Source of the DNA: Natranaeroarchaeum sp042663585
Lineage (GTDB): Archaea; Halobacteriota; Halobacteria; Halobacteriales; Natronoarchaeaceae
Assembly: GCF_042663585.1 (NCBI RefSeq)
Contig: NZ_JBHTAN010000006.1
Span: 186,001 to 250,000, forward strand
Direction of reading: 5' to 3'
DNA length: 64,000 bases
The position numbers and the translations under genes are program-made. Positions 7,762 to 16,380 of the stretch are shown here, in pieces. The notes below the pieces were generated by a model that was not told the origin of the DNA, searched no databases, and saw nothing but the letters and a program-made list of their open reading frames with translations. The first letter of the stretch is position 1; the number at the start of each line of letters is the position of its first letter.

Positions 7762-9054
7762 CTATTCGATCCGCAGCGTCGTCTTCTCGTCGACTGCGCG
7801 GGCTTCCTCGAACTCGCCGCCACCGAGCAGTCCTCGCGCCGCGCGCTTCCCCCACTCGACGGCAGGCTGGTGGAAGGTGTCGATGCCGTACAGTTCGCCC
7901 GCCAGTACGCAGGCGGCCTCCATCCCGTACAGCAGTTCCCCGAGGCCACGCTCGTCGACCCGGTCGAGTTCGACGCGGACGTTCGGGCGTCCGGCCGCGG
8001 CGAGACTCGCCTCGGTCGCCTCGAACTCGGCGTCGAGCAGGTCACCCAGCGAGCTATCGCCGAGATACGAGAGCCCCTCGATATCGGTGGCGGGGATCTC
8101 CAGATCCGTCCGTTCGGTCGGCCGCACGAGCGTAACCATCGTGTTTCGCGGGCCTGCACGGTAGAGCTGTAACTGCGAGTGCTGGTCGGTCGCGCCAAGC
8201 GTCCGGACCGGCGTCTGTCCGAGGCCGTCCTTGCCGAGGCTCTCGGCCCATAGCTGTGCGAACCACTCCGCATAGGTCTCCAGCGATTCGGCGTACGGCA
8301 TCATCGCGTTGACCGTCGCGCCGCGGGCATCGAGCGCGTACGCGGTCGCACCGTAGGCGTAGCCCGGACACTCGAACAACGAGCCAGTGAGACCGTCTGC
8401 GGCCTGGCGGGCCCCCGCAAGGATCGCCTCGACGTCGTGCCCGTCGAGCGCCGCCGCCGCGAGGCCGACCGTCGAGAGCACCGAGAACCGCCCCGGGACG
8501 CCGTCGGGTACCCGCAGACTCGGCAGGTCGTGGGTCCCAGCGAGGTCGCGAAGCGGCCCCTCGTCGCCGGTCGTGACGACCGTTCGATCGGTCCAGTCGA
8601 CGCCCGCATCCTCCATCGCCGCCCGCACGACGAGGAAGTTCGACAGGGTCTCCGCGGTCGTCCCGGAGCGCGAGACGACGTTGACGACTGCCTCCGAGAG
8701 CGGGACGGACGCGAGCAGGTCGTCGATATGTGCCGGATCCACGTTGTCGAGGACGTGTATCGAGAGGTCCCCGTCGAGCGCGTCGGTGAGCGTCGCCGCG
8801 CCGAGCGCGCTCCCACCGATGCCGACGAGCAGGAGATGCTCGGCGTCGTCGAACGGGTCGACCGCCGCCTGAATCACGTCGGGGTCGGCGGTCTCGGGCA
8901 AGTTCAGCGCGGCGTAGCCGTGTTCGGCGTTCGCCCGCCCGCGTTCGATCCGCTCGTGTGCTGTCGCCACGTCCTCGTCGAGTCGGTCCAGCGCCGCCCG
9001 TGAAACTCCCGGTGAGACCTCCGAAGCGAGCGCGTTGCCGATGTCTACGTCCAT
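7762..9054 (-). CDS. pgi: Glucose-6-phosphate isomerase
   Basis: The 430-residue enzyme interconverts glucose-6-phosphate and fructose-6-phosphate. Family hallmarks are present: VNVVSRSGTTAETL (sugar-phosphate binding SIS loop), QLWAESLGKDG with the catalytic Glu, and FHQPAVEWGKRAARG with the PGI signature Lys near the C-terminus. HxxQ-type DQHSQLQLY also fits. The start is taken at ATG 9054 (MDVDIGNAL), which matches related proteins; an upstream in-frame extension to 9081 adds nine unrelated residues. Haloarchaea use this step in gluconeogenesis and polysaccharide metabolism, since they degrade glucose by the semi-phosphorylative Entner-Doudoroff route. Downstream, on the same strand, is the CPBP protease. 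Confidence 0.95.
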   Translation of the reverse strand: MDVDIGNALASEVSPGVSRAALDRLDEDVATAHERIERGRANAEHGYAALNLPETADPDVIQAAVDPFDDAEHLLLVGIGGSALGAATLTDALDGDLSIHVLDNVDPAHIDDLLASVPLSEAVVNVVSRSGTTAETLSNFLVVRAAMEDAGVDWTDRTVVTTGDEGPLRDLAGTHDLPSLRVPDGVPGRFSVLSTVGLAAAALDGHDVEAILAGARQAADGLTGSLFECPGYAYGATAYALDARGATVNAMMPYAESLETYAEWFAQLWAESLGKDGLGQTPVRTLGATDQHSQLQLYRAGPRNTMVTLVRPTERTDLEIPATDIEGLSYLGDSSLGDLLDAEFEATEASLAAAGRPNVRVELDRVDERGLGELLYGMEAACVLAGELYGIDTFHQPAVEWGKRAARGLLGGGEFEEARAVDEKTTLRIE

Positions 9055-9184
9055 ACGAACCGATGCACGCGCCGGGGTCAAAAATCCGCCGTATGGGTCC
9101 AGCGAACCTGCAGCGCCCCTGTGCGCTCGCTGGCCACCTTCCAGTATCGCGCTCTTTAACCGCCCGCCGTTCTAACTGCGACGT

Positions 9185-9739
9185 ATGACTGACGCGGCGA
9201 CCGACGGCGCGGCAACTCCGGAACGCTCGGAGGAGAGCGGCTCTCGAAGCATCCTCCGCAAGTCCTACGGCCGGACGTTCCGGTCGAGCGACTCCATACT
9301 GCTCCGTTCGTACGCCGTGGTCAGCGCGCTCGTCGGCCTCTTTCTGATCGCGCTCGTCCTGCTGGCGATGCCCATCTGGATCGCCCAGACGGCAGGCCAG
9401 ACGGCGCTGAACATGATCGGCCGGGCACTGTTGCCCCTGGTGGGTCTCGCCCTGCTCGCTCCGCTCGTCGGCCCCGTACTGTACGCCGAGAAAAACCGGG
9501 CGGCGGGTACTGCCGACCGACAGGGAGACGCCACACTCGCCGTTGCGGGCTACCTGTTCGTCGCCTCGATCTATCTGGCACTCGTGATCTCCGCGCCGGT
9601 GGAGGCCCGTACCGACCCCCCGGGACTCATCGCCCCGGCCATCGAGTTCTTTTATTCGTTACCGCCGCTCGCCGCACTCGCCCCCCCGGTGCTCGGAGCG
9701 ATCCTGATCGTCGCCGTCCAGCAGTGGATCATGCGCTGA
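9185..9739 (+). CDS. Conserved four-helix membrane protein, unknown function
   Basis: The 184-residue protein has an acidic, Ser-rich cytoplasmic N-terminus (about 45 residues) and then four hydrophobic helices: about 45-65 (VVSALVGLFLIALVLLAMP), 80-100 (LLPLVGLALLAPLVGPVLY), 117-138 and 155-178. It ends in VQQWIMR. No catalytic or transport motif is visible. It is divergent from pgi, with about 130 bp of promoter region between them, and is followed on the same strand 49 bp later by a DUF5812-like gene. I do not recognise a named family; haloarchaeal conserved hypothetical is the best description. Confidence 0.8.
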   Translation: MTDAATDGAATPERSEESGSRSILRKSYGRTFRSSDSILLRSYAVVSALVGLFLIALVLLAMPIWIAQTAGQTALNMIGRALLPLVGLALLAPLVGPVLYAEKNRAAGTADRQGDATLAVAGYLFVASIYLALVISAPVEARTDPPGLIAPAIEFFYSLPPLAALAPPVLGAILIVAVQQWIMR

Positions 9740-9788
9740 TCGCCCCCGACGCGAAACCCCGAAGTGGCCCGGAGCGCCTACGGGAGGT

Positions 9789-10262
9789 ATGAGCAAGAAA
9801 GCAGGCACTTTCGTGGTCACGAGCGCCGCCGACGACGCCGCCATCTTCCGCGACGTGACGGACGGACAGGTACACACGCTCTCTTCGAATCCGAACGTGG
9901 TCGAGCGTGAAGTCATCGACGCGACAATAGAACCCGAACCGCCGATGGACGTCGTCTGGTCGGTCGTCGAGATCGAGGGCCGACGGGACATCAAGATCCT
10001 CGATTCGGACCTCTCGCCGACGAAACAGGCCAGAGAGATCGCGGCCGAGCAGTCTGTCGGCGACGTCGAACGCATCGAGCGCGCCGGGACGGGTGAGATT
10101 CACGTCATCTCCGTGCCGCCGGCGGAAACCACGGCCGCCGCCGCGGACGTTGTCGAGGACCTCGCGACGCTGGAACGCGCGGCGCGACTGGACGCCGTCC
10201 GCGTCGAGGTCCGTTCGGACGCCGACAATGGCCTCCTCAACGTCAGATATCTGCCGGACTGA
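9789..10262 (+). CDS. DUF5812-like haloarchaeal protein
   Basis: The 157-residue soluble acidic protein starts with MSKKAGTFVVTSAADDAAIF and contains VHTLSSNP, DIKILDSDLSPTKQAREIA and an alternating beta/helix C-terminal half. I recall this N-terminus from haloarchaeal proteins grouped as DUF5812, though the assignment cannot be verified here. There is no Cys, no predicted membrane segment and no enzymatic motif. It follows the membrane protein on the same strand with a 49-bp gap and an AGGAGG-like GGGAGGT just before its ATG, which suggests an internal or cotranscribed gene with a Shine-Dalgarno site. Function unknown. Confidence 0.75.
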   Translation: MSKKAGTFVVTSAADDAAIFRDVTDGQVHTLSSNPNVVEREVIDATIEPEPPMDVVWSVVEIEGRRDIKILDSDLSPTKQAREIAAEQSVGDVERIERAGTGEIHVISVPPAETTAAAADVVEDLATLERAARLDAVRVEVRSDADNGLLNVRYLPD

Positions 10263-10334
10263 GACAGTCATTGCCGGGATTCGGAGCGTGAATCCGAGCG
10301 CGTGGCAGGCCCGACACCAGATCGATTAACTTGA

Positions 10335-10514
10335 ACCGATGTCGTTCTCCGTGAATCGTCCTCACCCGAGCACGTCCGCCAGAAGGTCGACCTCTTCGAC
10401 TGGGCACTCGACGACGCCGACCGTCGACGGCTAGACGAACTCGACCGCGGCGAACCAGTCTACGACACGCCGGCCAAGGACTGGACTGGCGACGTGTACG
10501 GAATCTCGCAGTAG
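10335..10514 (+). pseudogene. C-terminal remnant of an aldo/keto reductase
   Basis: From the TGA at 10332-10334 to the TAG at 10512-10514 the plus strand reads about 59 codons with no ATG or upstream remainder. The peptide includes SSSPEHVRQKVDLFDW, DELDRGEPVYDTPAK and DWTGDVYGIS. This matches the end of haloarchaeal aldo/keto reductases, where SS(S/T)PEH contacts the NADPH phosphate and the chain closes after the barrel. The whole catalytic barrel (Asp, Tyr, Lys, His) is missing. It therefore looks like the leftover of a deleted gene between the DUF5812-like gene and a membrane-bound hydrolase. Confidence 0.7.
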
Positions 10515-10543
10515 CATCAAAACGACTGCCGGATGCGCAGGGA

Positions 10544-11167
10544 TCAGTCGGATCGCCGTTCCTCGATCAGGCGCATCGCGACGACGGCGAACCCGCTGAT
10601 CACCAGCAGAAACCGCTCGCCGGTCCCTGCAATGGGGAAGAGGCGTTCGACGTTCTGGGGCGTCTCCTCGGGCGTCGGATTGACGCCGGTCGTGTAGTGG
10701 GTTTCCTCGACGGTCCCTTCCGCGGTCTCGCCGTCGATAAACGTCTGGACGACGCCGCGCTGATCGGAGAGCAGGAACTCGCCCGAGAGATCGTAAAACC
10801 GGTCGTGAAGCGGCCAGAATAGGTTCACGCCGTTGAAGAAGGCGTCTAACAGGACGTGTGCGAAGACCAGCGCGACCATGCTCACCCAGGTGACTCGGAC
10901 GCCCCACTCCCCCCACCGGCGTTTGATGTAGGACGTCTCGCGCCAGCGGACGTCCCACCAGAGCGCGAGCAGTACCGCGGCCGGAATGACGAGGTTGTGA
11001 AAGTACGCCCGGTGAGCACCGGGGATCCAGATGTCGATGACGGTGTCCAGATCGATCACGGCGGTGACAGCCATTACGAGGACGATGGATCTGGCATCGA
11101 AGCGCTGGGCCAGCAGTGCGGTCCCGATCAGTCCGGCCAGCGCGACGTGCACGACCGTAGAGGGCAT
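10544..11167 (-). CDS. Membrane-bound metal-dependent hydrolase-like protein (YdjM/DUF457 family)
   Basis: The 207-residue protein starts MPSTVVHVALAGLIGTALL and has conserved polar residues embedded near membranes: ID(L)DTVIDIW, HRAYFHN, and FAHVLLDAFFNGVNLFWPL. The spaced His/Asp residues (H7, D37-D39, H51, H55 and H-D in AHVLLD) are the pattern of the YdjM/DUF457 group of membrane-bound putative hydrolases. About five membrane segments are seen, the last near the C-terminus (LLVISGFAVVAMRLI). Substrate is unknown. It is transcribed divergently from the HTH regulator gene starting at 11288, so the two share a 120-bp control region. Confidence 0.8.
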   Translation of the reverse strand: MPSTVVHVALAGLIGTALLAQRFDARSIVLVMAVTAVIDLDTVIDIWIPGAHRAYFHNLVIPAAVLLALWWDVRWRETSYIKRRWGEWGVRVTWVSMVALVFAHVLLDAFFNGVNLFWPLHDRFYDLSGEFLLSDQRGVVQTFIDGETAEGTVEETHYTTGVNPTPEETPQNVERLFPIAGTGERFLLVISGFAVVAMRLIEERRSD

Positions 11168-11287
11168 ACCCCTTCTCGGTTCTGTGGTATGTTAGCGTTT
11201 ACGTACCACCTACTCCAGCCGATGGTACGTCAACTGTCGAACGTCAGTTTCGATATTCTTTTGGTTCGGCCACCCACAGCACATGCC

Positions 11288-12001
11288 ATGACGACTCAGC
11301 AGGACCCGCGGCGGAACCTCGCCGAGAAAATCGCCGGCGAGATAACGTTGAGCGAGGATCCCGGCGCGACGCTCCGGAAATGGCGAACGGATTTCGACGC
11401 TTCCCAGACCGAACTCGCCGACCAACTCGATATCTCCTCGTCGGTCATCAGCGATTACGAGAGCGGTCGCCGCGCGAGCCCCGGCATTAGCGTCATCAGT
11501 CGGATCGTCGAAGGACTGCTCGCAATCGATGAACGCCGTGGCGGCGACCGGATCCGCCAGTACGCCCGCGTGCTCTCGGCCGGGTTCGAGAGCGACATCG
11601 TGCTGGATCTGCGCGAGTACTCGACCTCGATGCCGCTCGATCGGTTTTACGACGCCATCGACGCCACCGAAATCGTCGAGGGCGAGCAGGACTCGGTGAC
11701 CGGCCACACCGTCATCGACAGCATCAGCGCGATCACGCGCCTCTCCAGTGAGGAGTTCTTCCGTCTCTACGGTCAGAGCACGAATCGGAGCCTCGTCTTC
11801 ACAGGTGTCACTCGCGGCGAGTCGCCCCTGGTCGCGCTCCGCGTCGTCAATCCGACGCCCAACGCGGTCGTCCTGCACGGTCTCGATCCGGACGACCTCT
11901 GGGAGCACGCCCCCAAACTGGCGACCATCGACGGCTACTCGCTGGCCGTCTCGAATGCCGACGTCGACGACATGCTCGACGCCATCCGCGACCTTCCCTG
12001 A
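11288..12001 (+). CDS. XRE-type HTH transcriptional regulator with conserved C-terminal domain (COG1709-like)
   Basis: The 237-residue protein has an N-terminal helix-turn-helix at about residues 33-70 (LRKWRTDFDASQTELAD then ISSSVISDYESGRR), the standard XRE/Cro arrangement. The C-terminal 150 residues form an archaeal-specific domain with STSMPLDRFYDAIDA and SLVFTGVTRGESPL, as in predicted archaeal regulators of the COG1709 group. ATG 11288 gives the family-like N-terminus; the frame is open far upstream but that segment overlaps the divergent membrane hydrolase gene. Its stop is directly adjacent to the stop of the convergent phosphoribosyltransferase gene. Ligand and targets are unknown. 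Confidence 0.85.
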   Translation: MTTQQDPRRNLAEKIAGEITLSEDPGATLRKWRTDFDASQTELADQLDISSSVISDYESGRRASPGISVISRIVEGLLAIDERRGGDRIRQYARVLSAGFESDIVLDLREYSTSMPLDRFYDAIDATEIVEGEQDSVTGHTVIDSISAITRLSSEEFFRLYGQSTNRSLVFTGVTRGESPLVALRVVNPTPNAVVLHGLDPDDLWEHAPKLATIDGYSLAVSNADVDDMLDAIRDLP

Positions 12002-12577
12002 TTACTCGACTGTTTCTGCGGTTTCGTCGTCAAGTATCACCACTTCTCCGTCTACCACGTCGACTTCGAGCAGGTGCTGGACGTCGATCGGCAGGTCGAC
12101 TGGCTCTTCTCCGGTGCGGCGTCTGACAACGACTGCCGCTTCCACCAGTTCGCCGCCCGTCTCGTCGATGGCATCGCACATCGCCTTGATCGTCCCGCCA
12201 GTCGCGTAGACGTCGTCGACGAACAGCAGGCGTTCGCCCTCCTCGATGCAGTTGACGTAGAGTTCGTCCTCCGCATAGCCCGTCGTCTGATGGACCGCGA
12301 CCTCGCTCTCGAAGCCGTAGTCGCGCTTGCGTGCGACCACGAACGGGATCCCGGTCTGCAGACTCAGCGCCGAGGCGTGGTGGATCCCCATCGCTTCGGC
12401 CGTGATGATCTTGTCGACCCGATCGAGATCGACGACCGCCTCGAATGCAGTTGCGATCTCCCGTAGCAGGTCCGGTTGAACCTCCGGCAAGCAGTCGGTT
12501 ACCGGGTGGACGAAGTACTGGTACTCGCCCCGATCGACGATGGGTGCCTCGCGCAGCGTGCGCTTGAGCGTCTCCAT
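12002..12577 (-). CDS. hpt: Hypoxanthine/guanine phosphoribosyltransferase
   Basis: The 191-residue enzyme belongs to the archaeal purine phosphoribosyltransferase group. It joins a purine base to PRPP for salvage. The PRPP loop LLFVDDVYATGGTIKAM is intact, with the acidic pair and Thr-Gly-Gly-Thr. KIITAEAMGIHHASALSL and FVVARKRDYGFE are also typical of the archaeal Hpt branch, which resembles adenine PRTases. The start is placed at ATG 12577 (METLKRTLREAP), which matches related proteins; the open frame upstream to 12628 reads as non-coding. Base preference (hypoxanthine/guanine versus adenine) is taken from family resemblance only. Adenine deaminase at 29455 would feed hypoxanthine to it. 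Confidence 0.9.
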   Translation of the reverse strand: METLKRTLREAPIVDRGEYQYFVHPVTDCLPEVQPDLLREIATAFEAVVDLDRVDKIITAEAMGIHHASALSLQTGIPFVVARKRDYGFESEVAVHQTTGYAEDELYVNCIEEGERLLFVDDVYATGGTIKAMCDAIDETGGELVEAAVVVRRRTGEEPVDLPIDVQHLLEVDVVDGEVVILDDETAETVE

Positions 12578-12786
12578 ACCGAGACATCCCTCGGCAGGAG
12601 GCAAAAAACGATCGGGAAGGCAGCACACATGACCCGTGCCAGCGACGTTTTAGGTGCGTAGACCCGCCGGTCCGTGTTTCGGGTCGATGCCAGCAGGACG
12701 ACACAAAAATCATCCACTCTCAGTCGTCAGTTGCGATACCGATATCCGACCACCCCAACCTGTTCGTCGCCCGGTCGTGAGCGTCG

Positions 12787-14124
12787 CTACTCGACGTATC
12801 GGTACTTGCGCTCGCCCATCCGGCCCCAGCCATCGAAGACGAACTCGGATTCGGGCGTCGTGAGTTCCTCGGTTTCGGTGTCCATGTCGTGATTGTGCGC
12901 GTCGTGGACGTCCTCGTACTCGGCGAAGGTGAGGTCGTACCGTCGGTCGAGTTGTTCGTCGACGTTGAGCGCCTCGATCTCCTCGCGCCAGTTATCTTGG
13001 ACGGTCTCGGTGTGGATCTCGGCCTGTGCGCCGCTACCGTACGAGCCGACCAGCAGGCGGTCGCCGGCAAGGTCGATATCGTTTTCGGCGGCGTGTCGCA
13101 GCGCGCTGATCCGGGCCAGATGGACCGATGCAGTGTACCAGTTCCCGACCTCGCGGGCGATGCCGAGCGTCGGTTCGATCGTTGCGCTGTACCAGTGCTG
13201 GTACCGCTCGGTCTCGGAGAGCGCGTCGGTGTAGTCGGTCAGTGCGTCGACGAAGGCGTCGTCGTCCGCGAACTCGTCACGGCGTGGCTGTTCGCCGATC
13301 TGTTCGCCGATGACGTCCTCGATGTCGGTATCCCTGATCAGGTTGCGGTACGCGAGCACGGCGGCCTTGCGCACCATCCCCGGGAACGGCGTGTGGAAGG
13401 GGCCGTACGCGAAGTCGTCGGGATGGATGTCGCCCGCGACCGACTTGTAGTCCTCCAGGGCCTCGCGCATCCGCGCGAGATACACCTGCACCGAGCGCTT
13501 GCCGTCGACGCTCGGGAACTGCTGGTTCGGCTTGAGAAAGTCAGTCTCGTCGGCCGAGCCATAGCCCTGTTCGAGGGACAGCGAGACCAAATCGGGCTCC
13601 TCGTCGATCAGCATCGCGACCGCACCAGCCCCCTGCGTCGCCTCACCGGGGTCGTCGCGTGCGTACAGCGCCGTGTCCGTGGCGATCACAATCGCCGCCC
13701 GCCCGCGATTTCGCCCTGCGCGGATCCAGTTGTACGCGTCGTCGAGGCTCTGGGTGCCCGCGATGCAGGCGAACTTTCGCTCGCCCTTGTTGGCGTGGTG
13801 GAAGTCGCCCTCGAAGACCTGTTCGAGACAGCCTGCGACGTACGTCGAAACCGGTTTGGAGTTGTCGAACGCGCTCTCGGTTGCGACGTCGATCCGGCCG
13901 ATATCTTCGGGTTCGAGCCCTTTGCGCTCCATCAGCCGATGTGCGGCGTTGGCCGCCATCGTTACGATGTCCTCGTAGCTATCCGGGAACGAACTGCCCG
14001 TCAGACCGAGCCCTTTCGTGTACTTCTCCGGATCTTCGCCTTTCTGTGGCGCGAACGTGTTCGGCAGATCGAGTCTGAGGTTCCCCGTCCTGATCTCGAT
14101 GGCGTCGATACCGACTTCAGTCAT
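12787..14124 (-). CDS. mvaS: Hydroxymethylglutaryl-CoA synthase
   Basis: The 445-residue enzyme condenses acetyl-CoA with acetoacetyl-CoA to HMG-CoA, the committed step towards mevalonate and the isoprenoid ether lipids of archaea. The thiolase-fold catalytic set is visible: the general-base Glu in VATESAFDNSK (Glu83), the nucleophilic Cys in KFACIAGTQ (Cys120) and the His in YGPFHTPFPGM. The eukaryote-like length and the ARISALRHA/GSYGSGAQAEIHTETVQ segments near the C-terminus are as in other haloarchaeal enzymes. The ATG at 14124 is preceded by a TATA-like CTATATG run on neither obvious leaderless distance, so promoter position is not firm. It stands alone, head away from the prepilin-like gene. 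Confidence 0.96.
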   Translation of the reverse strand: MTEVGIDAIEIRTGNLRLDLPNTFAPQKGEDPEKYTKGLGLTGSSFPDSYEDIVTMAANAAHRLMERKGLEPEDIGRIDVATESAFDNSKPVSTYVAGCLEQVFEGDFHHANKGERKFACIAGTQSLDDAYNWIRAGRNRGRAAIVIATDTALYARDDPGEATQGAGAVAMLIDEEPDLVSLSLEQGYGSADETDFLKPNQQFPSVDGKRSVQVYLARMREALEDYKSVAGDIHPDDFAYGPFHTPFPGMVRKAAVLAYRNLIRDTDIEDVIGEQIGEQPRRDEFADDDAFVDALTDYTDALSETERYQHWYSATIEPTLGIAREVGNWYTASVHLARISALRHAAENDIDLAGDRLLVGSYGSGAQAEIHTETVQDNWREEIEALNVDEQLDRRYDLTFAEYEDVHDAHNHDMDTETEELTTPESEFVFDGWGRMGERKYRYVE

Positions 14125-14409
14125 GGGTAGACTTGTGTGAAGGTTCTATATGGGTTTGTCGATAGGGGTTTCGACGTATGTCGAATAGTTTTACAACCGG
14201 ATATCTACGTTCTCGGTCGTCACAACATTCTGATCGGGTCTGAGAAGTTTATAATGACAGTCCGATCCGAATCGCTCGTTCCTGGTTTGACTCGATGTTC
14301 TATGTACCTTGCCGGTTGTCGTCGGCCCAATCAGCGCTGCGAAGAGGATCAAAACGTCGGTTTAGACGGTCCAAGTGCCATTTGACAGTATATACGGTTT
14401 GATCAATGG

Positions 14410-16266
14410 CTACGTCAGCTTCTGGTAGTAGATATCCGTCTCTGAGTTCTTATTTTGTGCGTCGTACTGGGCGTACACTGTCGTCTCACTGTCTACTTCT
14501 ATCGTTCCGGTCGCCGTGACCCGTGTTTCGGTTTTGTCATCTAAATTGACCGTCTCAAGTACCTGCCCGGTTTCATTGGTGAACGTGACTGTCGCATCCT
14601 GCTTGGCGTTGTTACGGTACCCAATCTCGACGGTGTAAGTGCCACTTGACACGGTATCAGTCGCTGTCCCGACGGAGAAAGCGTTACCCCCCGACCCACG
14701 GAGTCCCGCGAAGGTCTCATCTTCCGACTGCATATTGGTCGGGCTATTGATCGTCCCCGCGGGAACATCCGGTGGAATGTCGCCGTCACCACCTTCCTGA
14801 TCTTTGAACCGATCGGGGAACAGTGCACCCGGAACAGTCCCGCCAACATCGACCGTGACCTGTAGTCGGTCGCCGTTTCCACCACTCGACGCGAACACCT
14901 CCGTCACACCGTTGTCGCCCACCGTGACGTCAACGTCGTCTTTGCCGTTCTGATCCGTTCCAGTCGAGCTACCGAAACTCACAACGGATCTGTTGCCCGA
15001 GGCGTACTCGACGGCCGCGCCGTCCACCGACGGCTGGGTGAATATATAGAATGTTTTCCCCGCGTCGTCAGTGATCGTACAACTCGACGCATCGCAGGTC
15101 ACTCCACCGTTCTCGGCTTCGATCTTGTCGGTGTCCCAGACGACATCGTACGCGCCGTTGCTCCCCCCACCGCCCCCGCCGCTATTCGCCCGTGCGTCGA
15201 TGGCGACTTCCTCCCAATCTTCGCCGCCGATCCGGATTCGGACCGTTTCGCCCTCCGAGACACCGTCCACCACTGCGAGACCGTTACGATCCGTGGTTCC
15301 CGACTGGGTCGGGCCGCCGTCGACCTCGTACTCGAACGTTGCCCCGGCGACGGGATTGTTGTACTCGTCACGGACCTCTGCGCTGACGGTCGGTGCCTCG
15401 TCGTCGGTCGCCGCCACGTAGGTCGCGCGCTCGTCGGGGCCACTGTCGACGCTGGTAACGTCGCCGACGCCGACCCTCGCCATCCGGAGGTCGAACGTCT
15501 CGCCGCTCCGAATCGTAATCTCGACAGTATCCCCGTTCTCGGCGACATCGATACCGTTCCGATCGGCGAGCTGGTCGACCCAGTAGCCGGGATATTCGGT
15601 CGGCAGTCTGATCGTGCCTTGCTTAATCGTCACGGTATTTGCCGAGCTGCTCAGTGCCCGGCGATTTACGGAAACAGTGGTACTCGACGCTTGCTGTACA
15701 TCACCGCGAAGGGCGATCAGCATAATCTCGTTGCGGTCAACAACGCCATCGGGCACGAACTGTGTCGGTGTCCCCTGAGGGTTGTCATTGATCAGCGCAC
15801 CGTATTCGTACACGGTCGTCGGCGCGGCGCGATACTCGCTGTAGTCCGGGACGTACTGGAGCCTGCTTGTCGTCACCGGCTCGGGGGCAGTCTCCCAGTA
15901 AGATGTAACCGTGGCGCTCTCGCTGTCGCTCACGACTATATTTTCGAACTCGATCTGCCCGCTTTCGACCGTCCGTAACTGCCCGCTTGGCGGTCCCGGG
16001 TTCACGAAGAACGTCCGCGAGGGATACGTCGTCCCGAGTCGGACGGCGTGAGAGCCACGCGTGCCGTCGCGGGCGGACGCGTCCAGCCCGGTGGTAAGAT
16101 CGACCATCTGGCTCTGGACGTCCTGATTGTGGTTGAACTCCACGCCGGAGTTCTGACTGGGGACGACCGTGGCCTGGTAGGAGGCCATCGCGATCACGAC
16201 GAAAGCAAAGAGGATCACAGCGCCGATCTGAATGGCTGCGCCACGATCGTCACCCCAGAAATTCAT
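14410..16266 (-). CDS. Large type-IV-prepilin-like surface protein with Ig-like domain
   Basis: The 618-residue protein opens with MNFWGDDRGAAIQIGAVILF and continues hydrophobic to about residue 30. A short positively or negatively charged leader followed by one long hydrophobic helix is the class III signal of archaeal pilins and related DUF7289-type proteins. The extracellular part has beta-rich sequence to about residue 300, then a carboxypeptidase-regulatory or Big-type Ig-like domain (APTVSAEVRDEYNNPVAGATFEYEV), a Gly/Ser linker, a further segment with a CDASSC pair, and a C-terminal beta domain. I infer a membrane-anchored or pilus-associated surface protein. No pilus assembly genes (PilB/PilC-like) are nearby. 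Confidence 0.7.
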   Translation of the reverse strand: MNFWGDDRGAAIQIGAVILFAFVVIAMASYQATVVPSQNSGVEFNHNQDVQSQMVDLTTGLDASARDGTRGSHAVRLGTTYPSRTFFVNPGPPSGQLRTVESGQIEFENIVVSDSESATVTSYWETAPEPVTTSRLQYVPDYSEYRAAPTTVYEYGALINDNPQGTPTQFVPDGVVDRNEIMLIALRGDVQQASSTTVSVNRRALSSSANTVTIKQGTIRLPTEYPGYWVDQLADRNGIDVAENGDTVEITIRSGETFDLRMARVGVGDVTSVDSGPDERATYVAATDDEAPTVSAEVRDEYNNPVAGATFEYEVDGGPTQSGTTDRNGLAVVDGVSEGETVRIRIGGEDWEEVAIDARANSGGGGGGSNGAYDVVWDTDKIEAENGGVTCDASSCTITDDAGKTFYIFTQPSVDGAAVEYASGNRSVVSFGSSTGTDQNGKDDVDVTVGDNGVTEVFASSGGNGDRLQVTVDVGGTVPGALFPDRFKDQEGGDGDIPPDVPAGTINSPTNMQSEDETFAGLRGSGGNAFSVGTATDTVSSGTYTVEIGYRNNAKQDATVTFTNETGQVLETVNLDDKTETRVTATGTIEVDSETTVYAQYDAQNKNSETDIYYQKLT

Positions 16267-16380
16267 ACTACAGAGATGATGGCATCCGGCAACAAAAAGG
16301 CTGTTGGGGTTAGCTATCCAGCAACCGTGGCTACGGGCCGGTCAGTAACGTCGTAAAAAGTCCCTGCCGTCGCCGTGTTC

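Noticed and set aside
11004..12001. Upstream extension of the HTH regulator frame to 10856
   Set aside because: The extension overlaps the divergent membrane hydrolase gene and lacks similarity; the HTH protein starts naturally at 11288.
12889..14130. 413-codon plus-strand frame
   Set aside because: Antisense of HMG-CoA synthase, whose catalytic residues and full length are clear on the other strand.
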